Below are positions 60,885 to 64,000 of a stretch of DNA of 64,000 nucleotides, one piece after another. Position 1 is the stretch's first letter; the number at the start of each line of letters is the position of its first letter. Under the pieces are notes generated by a model. That model ran no database searches and had not been told where the DNA came from. It saw nothing but the letters and a program-made list of their open reading frames with translations. The translations under genes were made by a program, and so were the position numbers. Source of the DNA: F1-60-MAGs104 sp964355975 (GTDB taxonomy: Bacteria > Planctomycetota > Phycisphaerae > Phycisphaerales > SM1A02); the NCBI GenBank assembly GCA_964355975.1, contig CAYHFW010000009.1:13649-77648 (forward strand), in the 5' to 3' direction.

Positions 60885-61752
60885 GCAATTGGTCCATGAT
60901 TGAGACGGGCTCATGCAACTCGACATCTTCCACGGCGTCCGCGACCCATCCGGCAGCGGCCAACAGGCGATCGATTTCGATGATCTCAAGACGCCCATCG
61001 TGATGTTCGACAAGCGCAGTCGCACGCTCGATCCAATCGCCGCAGTTTGCGTAGAGCAGGGTGCTCCCATCGTGCGTGCGCTCCTCGATGCGTGGTTCGT
61101 GGATGTGTCCGCAGACGACGCCATCGAGACCGCGGCGATGAGCTTGCGCGGTCAAAGCCTCTTCGAATCGACTAATGAACGTGCACGCGCTCTTCACGCG
61201 TTTCTTGACAATCTGCGAGAAGCTCCAGCGACGCATTCCAACGAGTGCCCGAGCAGAATTGATGACTCGGTTCATCGCCACGAGGTGGTCGTAGGCCCAT
61301 GCTCCACAAATCGCGAGCAAACGAGAGTTCTGCACCACAAGGTCGTACTCATCGCCGTGGGTCACCAAGATTCGTCGGCCATCGGCGAGCGTGTGCACGG
61401 CCTGCGCTGCGATACGCACCCCACCAAGGTCGAGCCCCGCGTATGGGCGCAACGCCTCGTCATGGTTGCCCGGCACATAGATGACAGAAGTTCCGTGGCG
61501 CGCGAGTTTGAGAAGGCGGCGGATGACCTGATTGTGCGTTGAGGGCCATGTCCACCGCTGGCGCAGCATCCACATATCAACAATGTCGCCGACCAAGAAG
61601 ATGCGTTCGCATTCAACACGCTTGAGAAATGCCGCGAGCTCTTCGGCTCGACAGCCGCGGAATCCGAGGTGAACATCACTGAGAAAGACAGTACGGAATT
61701 GGAAGGGCATAGATGCGGTCGCGCGGTGCAATCCGAGACGCGATGCATCCAT
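60874..61752 (-). CDS. LpxH-like metallophosphoesterase
   Basis: A 292-residue calcineurin-like enzyme. Motifs are VFLSDVHLGFRG (DxH), LVGDIVDMW (GDxxD), YVPGNHDEAL (GNHD), VTHGDEYD and VVCGHIHEPRI (GHxH). The block around residues 150-190 (NSARALVGMRRWSFSQIVKK) is typical of the UDP-2,3-diacylglucosamine diphosphatase-like group, which in E. coli is LpxH of lipid A synthesis. Other relatives act on different nucleotide-lipids, and no other lipid A gene is in the window, so lpxH is not used as a name. A Met at 61710 is another possible start. Operon with the glycosyltransferase. Confidence 0.82.
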   Translation of the reverse strand: MDASRLGLHRATASMPFQFRTVFLSDVHLGFRGCRAEELAAFLKRVECERIFLVGDIVDMWMLRQRWTWPSTHNQVIRRLLKLARHGTSVIYVPGNHDEALRPYAGLDLGGVRIAAQAVHTLADGRRILVTHGDEYDLVVQNSRLLAICGAWAYDHLVAMNRVINSARALVGMRRWSFSQIVKKRVKSACTFISRFEEALTAQAHRRGLDGVVCGHIHEPRIEERTHDGSTLLYANCGDWIERATALVEHHDGRLEIIEIDRLLAAAGWVADAVEDVELHEPVSIMDQLHAL

Positions 61753-62050
61753 AAGATCGGCAGACGGTGTTCAGATTTTGTGTGTGTTTGTGAAACTCAC
61801 CGAACCCAAACAATCGTGGCGGGTCGCTGGCGAATCTTCAGGCTGCCGCGGGCGGTCATCAATAGGCGACGGCGACGGAATGCCGCCTTTCGTTGCCATG
61901 CCGATTCGATGCGCTCAAACTATGCGCGCGACGAAGAGCCCTCTCGCGCATCGGGAGTGCACGGCTCATACGAGATCGTCTGTCGCGAAGCTTCGGCCAA
62001 ACTGAAGAACGGCATTCGGTCTTACTACAACATCAGCAGGGTGCACCGAT
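61753..62050. other. Intergenic region before the kinase
   Basis: About 298 bp with no convincing gene. Promoters for the divergent phosphoesterase and kinase genes should lie here; no strong sigma70 pair is evident. Confidence 0.4.
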
Positions 62051-64000
62051 ATGCCCGCGCCGGGGCTGCGACGCCGTAAACAGCTGGACGACGGACAGAC
62101 TGAAATCGTGCTATGGGACGAAACGACCAAGAATCCATCTGATCCGACCAGTTCCAGTGGGCACTCTCGTTCTCCGGGCAGTGGCCCCCAGATTCCTGTT
62201 CAATCTCTCGAGAAACCAGGCGACGAGATCGGGCCGTTCAAGCTGCTGTCGATGATCGGGGAGGGGGGCTTCGGCACGGTGTGGCTCGCAGAGCGTCGCC
62301 AGCCCTTCGTGCAGCGCGTCGCACTGAAAGTGATCAAGGCGGGAATGGACTCGAAGGCGGTGCTCGCGCGCTTCGAGCAGGAGCGGCAAGCGCTGGCTGT
62401 CATGAACCACCCCGGGATCGCGAAGGTGCTCGACGGCGGGTTGACGCCGTCCGGGCGACCGTTCTTCGCGATGGAGCATGTCAAGGGTGAGCCGATCACG
62501 CAGTTCTGCGACTCACGCAAACTCTCCATCGACGAGCGACTGAAACTCTTCGAGCAAGCGTGCGAAGCGATCCAGCACGCGCACCTCAAGGGAATCGTCC
62601 ACCGAGACATCAAGCCAAGCAACATGCTGGCATTTTCCGTCGAAGGCGAGGGTCCGCGTCTCAAGGTCATCGACTTCGGCGTAGCGAAGGCAATGAGCCA
62701 CGCGATGACGGCACACACCGTGTACACCGAGGCCGGCCAGATGATCGGGACGCCGGAGTACATGAGTCCTGAACAGGCGGACCCGAGCACCTCCGACATC
62801 GATACGCGCAGTGACATCTACTCGCTCGGCGTGCTCCTGTACGAGTTGCTCACCGGTGCGCTGCCGTTCGATCCTGTCGAACTCCGCAAGAAGGCATACT
62901 CCGAGATCCAGCGCACGATCCGAGAGGATGAGCCGCCGGTGCCGAGCGCGCGGCTGTCAACGATCGCCACCAAGAACCGCGACCTCGGCAGCCGCATCGA
63001 GGCGGCGCGCAAGGTGAGCATCGAGGAACTCACGCGGCAGCTGCGCGGCGAACTTGAGTGGATCCCGCTGAAGGCGATGCGCAAGGAGCCGCAACATCGA
63101 TACCAGACGGCGATTGCCTTTGCCGAGGACATTCGCGCCTACCTCAGCGGCGAACCAATCTCTGCGGCGCCGATGTCGACGGGCTATCGCCTGCGCAAGT
63201 ATGTGCGACGCCACCGCCCGCTCGTGATCGGAGCAAGCGCAGTCGTCGCGACGCTCGTCTTCGGCCTCGCACTCGCAAGCTGGCAGTGGTTCGCGGCGGA
63301 TCGTGCGCGTGCGGAAGCGGTGGCGGCAAAGGAGGCTGCGCTCGCGAGTGAAGCAATCGCGACCGCGGAGAGGATCTCAGCTGACACAGCACGGCAGGAA
63401 GCGGTGGCGAGTGGTGCACGAACGGCCACGCAACTCGAACGCAGTAATGATCTGCTCGGGGTAATCGTTTCGAGCCAGGCGCTGAACGCAGTGCGGAGTG
63501 GGGAAATCATTGGTGCCCGCCGCGATCTGGCGGTGTTGAACGAACTCGGCCTCGGCGAGAGTTTCGCGGTGCTGTTGGCGGCCGCCTGGAGCGACCAGTC
63601 CATCCGCGAACCACTGCGAGGGCACAAAGGCTCTGTCGCCAGTGTCGCCTTCAGCCCAGACGGCAAGACGCTCGCGAGTGGGAGCTTGGACAAGACGATC
63701 CGCCTGTGGGATTCCGCGACCGGCAAGCCGCTCGGCGAACCACTGCGAGGGCATGAAGGCGCGGTCGATAGTGTCGCCTTCAGCCAAGACGGCAAGACGG
63801 TGGCGAGCGGGAGTCGGGACAAGACGATCCGCCTGTGGGATGCCGCGACTGGCAAGCCGCTCGGCGAACCACTGCGAGGGCATGCAGAGCAGGTCTTCAG
63901 TGTCGCCTTCAGCCCAGACGGCAAGACGCTCGCGAGTGGGAGCACGGACAAGACGATCCGCCTGTGGGATGCCGCGACCGGCAAGCCGCTCGGCGAACCA
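62051..64000 (+). CDS. Ser/Thr protein kinase with WD40 repeats (3' end outside window)
   Basis: At least 650 residues from the ATG at 62051, still open at the window end. The N-terminal 60 residues are polar. The kinase domain (about 60-345) has the Gly loop IGEGGFGTVW, Lys in VALKVIKAG, the catalytic HRDIKPSN, DFGVAK, and GTPEYMSPEQ. It lacks no visible catalytic residue. A transmembrane helix (VIGASAVVATLVFGLALASW) follows near 390, then a coiled Ala/Glu region. WD40 repeats start near residue 515: a 129-bp (43-codon) unit is present three times and begins a fourth time at 63995. The sensor or scaffold part therefore lies outside the inner membrane. Confidence 0.93.
   Translation, partial: MPAPGLRRRKQLDDGQTEIVLWDETTKNPSDPTSSSGHSRSPGSGPQIPVQSLEKPGDEIGPFKLLSMIGEGGFGTVWLAERRQPFVQRVALKVIKAGMDSKAVLARFEQERQALAVMNHPGIAKVLDGGLTPSGRPFFAMEHVKGEPITQFCDSRKLSIDERLKLFEQACEAIQHAHLKGIVHRDIKPSNMLAFSVEGEGPRLKVIDFGVAKAMSHAMTAHTVYTEAGQMIGTPEYMSPEQADPSTSDIDTRSDIYSLGVLLYELLTGALPFDPVELRKKAYSEIQRTIREDEPPVPSARLSTIATKNRDLGSRIEAARKVSIEELTRQLRGELEWIPLKAMRKEPQHRYQTAIAFAEDIRAYLSGEPISAAPMSTGYRLRKYVRRHRPLVIGASAVVATLVFGLALASWQWFAADRARAEAVAAKEAALASEAIATAERISADTARQEAVASGARTATQLERSNDLLGVIVSSQALNAVRSGEIIGARRDLAVLNELGLGESFAVLLAAAWSDQSIREPLRGHKGSVASVAFSPDGKTLASGSLDKTIRLWDSATGKPLGEPLRGHEGAVDSVAFSQDGKTVASGSRDKTIRLWDAATGKPLGEPLRGHAEQVFSVAFSPDGKTLASGSTDKTIRLWDAATGKPLGEP
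63608..64000 (+). repeat. Near-identical 129-bp tandem repeats encoding WD40 blades
   Basis: The sequence GAACCACTGCGAGGGCA recurs at 63608, 63737 and 63866 and starts again at 63995, exactly 129 bp apart. Most of each unit (DGKT-, IRLWDAATGKPLGEPLRGH-like) is conserved at DNA level, which implies recent duplication or conversion within the gene. Confidence 0.92.

Noticed and set aside
63608..64000. Regular repeats as a CRISPR array
   Set aside because: Units are 129 bp, in coding phase and continuous, encoding WD40 blades; there are no spacers.

Overview
The window looks like a chromosomal segment of a planctomycete, most likely of the Phycisphaerales type. The argument is by protein architecture. 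Seven unrelated exported proteins end in a paired EF-hand, dockerin-like tag of the form DxNxDGxxxGxDLxxxLxxWG. Two short secreted proteins end in VPAPGAVAxLGL followed by an arginine cluster, a PEP-CTERM-like anchor. The window also has a TPR-CHAT protease next to an ECF sigma factor and a Ser/Thr kinase with WD40 repeats. The DNA is GC-rich, and many genes lack a strong Shine-Dalgarno sequence. No phage genes, CRISPR array or rRNA were seen.

Layout. 1-5212: the end of rmuC, an acetolactate-decarboxylase-like lipoprotein, an HXXEE membrane protein after a ChrB-type chromate-resistance protein, a BNR-propeller protein with dockerin-like tag, and a PEP-CTERM-like protein closed by a strong terminator. 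5303-15961: a surface-polysaccharide cluster with a DegT aminotransferase, a thiamine-diphosphate E1 alpha/beta pair, an initiating sugar-phosphate transferase, two related methyltransferases, a family 4 glycosyltransferase and three polytopic membrane proteins (ligase/polymerase and possible flippase). 16046-22736: a PepSY protein, then an operon encoding ECF sigma factor, small unknown protein, TPR-CHAT protease and secreted subtilisin. 22933-29840: a YVTN/cytochrome c protein, an amine oxidase / RMD1-like / acyltransferase operon and an orphan protein. 30090-38075: topoisomerase I, a large beta-helix protein coupled to a pseudopilin-like protein, a secreted lipase and a second PEP-CTERM-like protein.

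38330-47282 is a worn accessory region. It holds a transposase tail, one HEPN/MNT toxin-antitoxin pair with two frameshifts, a second pair whose toxin is broken, a third MNT fragment, a NagB-LmbE fusion, a scar where a sulfatase and an RCC1-repeat gene have both lost their 5' ends, a probably acquired polysaccharide deacetylase, and tRNA-Gly(CCC).

47488-59694 is a complete TonB-type uptake locus: DUF3450, ExbB, ExbD, TonB, a TPR protein, a secreted parallel-repeat protein with dockerin-like tag, a second helical-repeat protein, a TonB-dependent receptor and a DUF4142 lipoprotein. 59709-61752 carries a GT28-type glycosyltransferase and an LpxH-like phosphoesterase. From 62051 a kinase with near-identical WD40 repeats runs off the window.

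The best candidate for an undescribed system is the sigma / unknown / TPR-CHAT / subtilisin operon at 17318-22736. Both proteases keep all their visible catalytic residues and the genes are translationally coupled. A pair of about 52-bp palindromic elements, each 3' of a gene, and the E1 pair without E2/E3 in the polysaccharide cluster also deserve attention.
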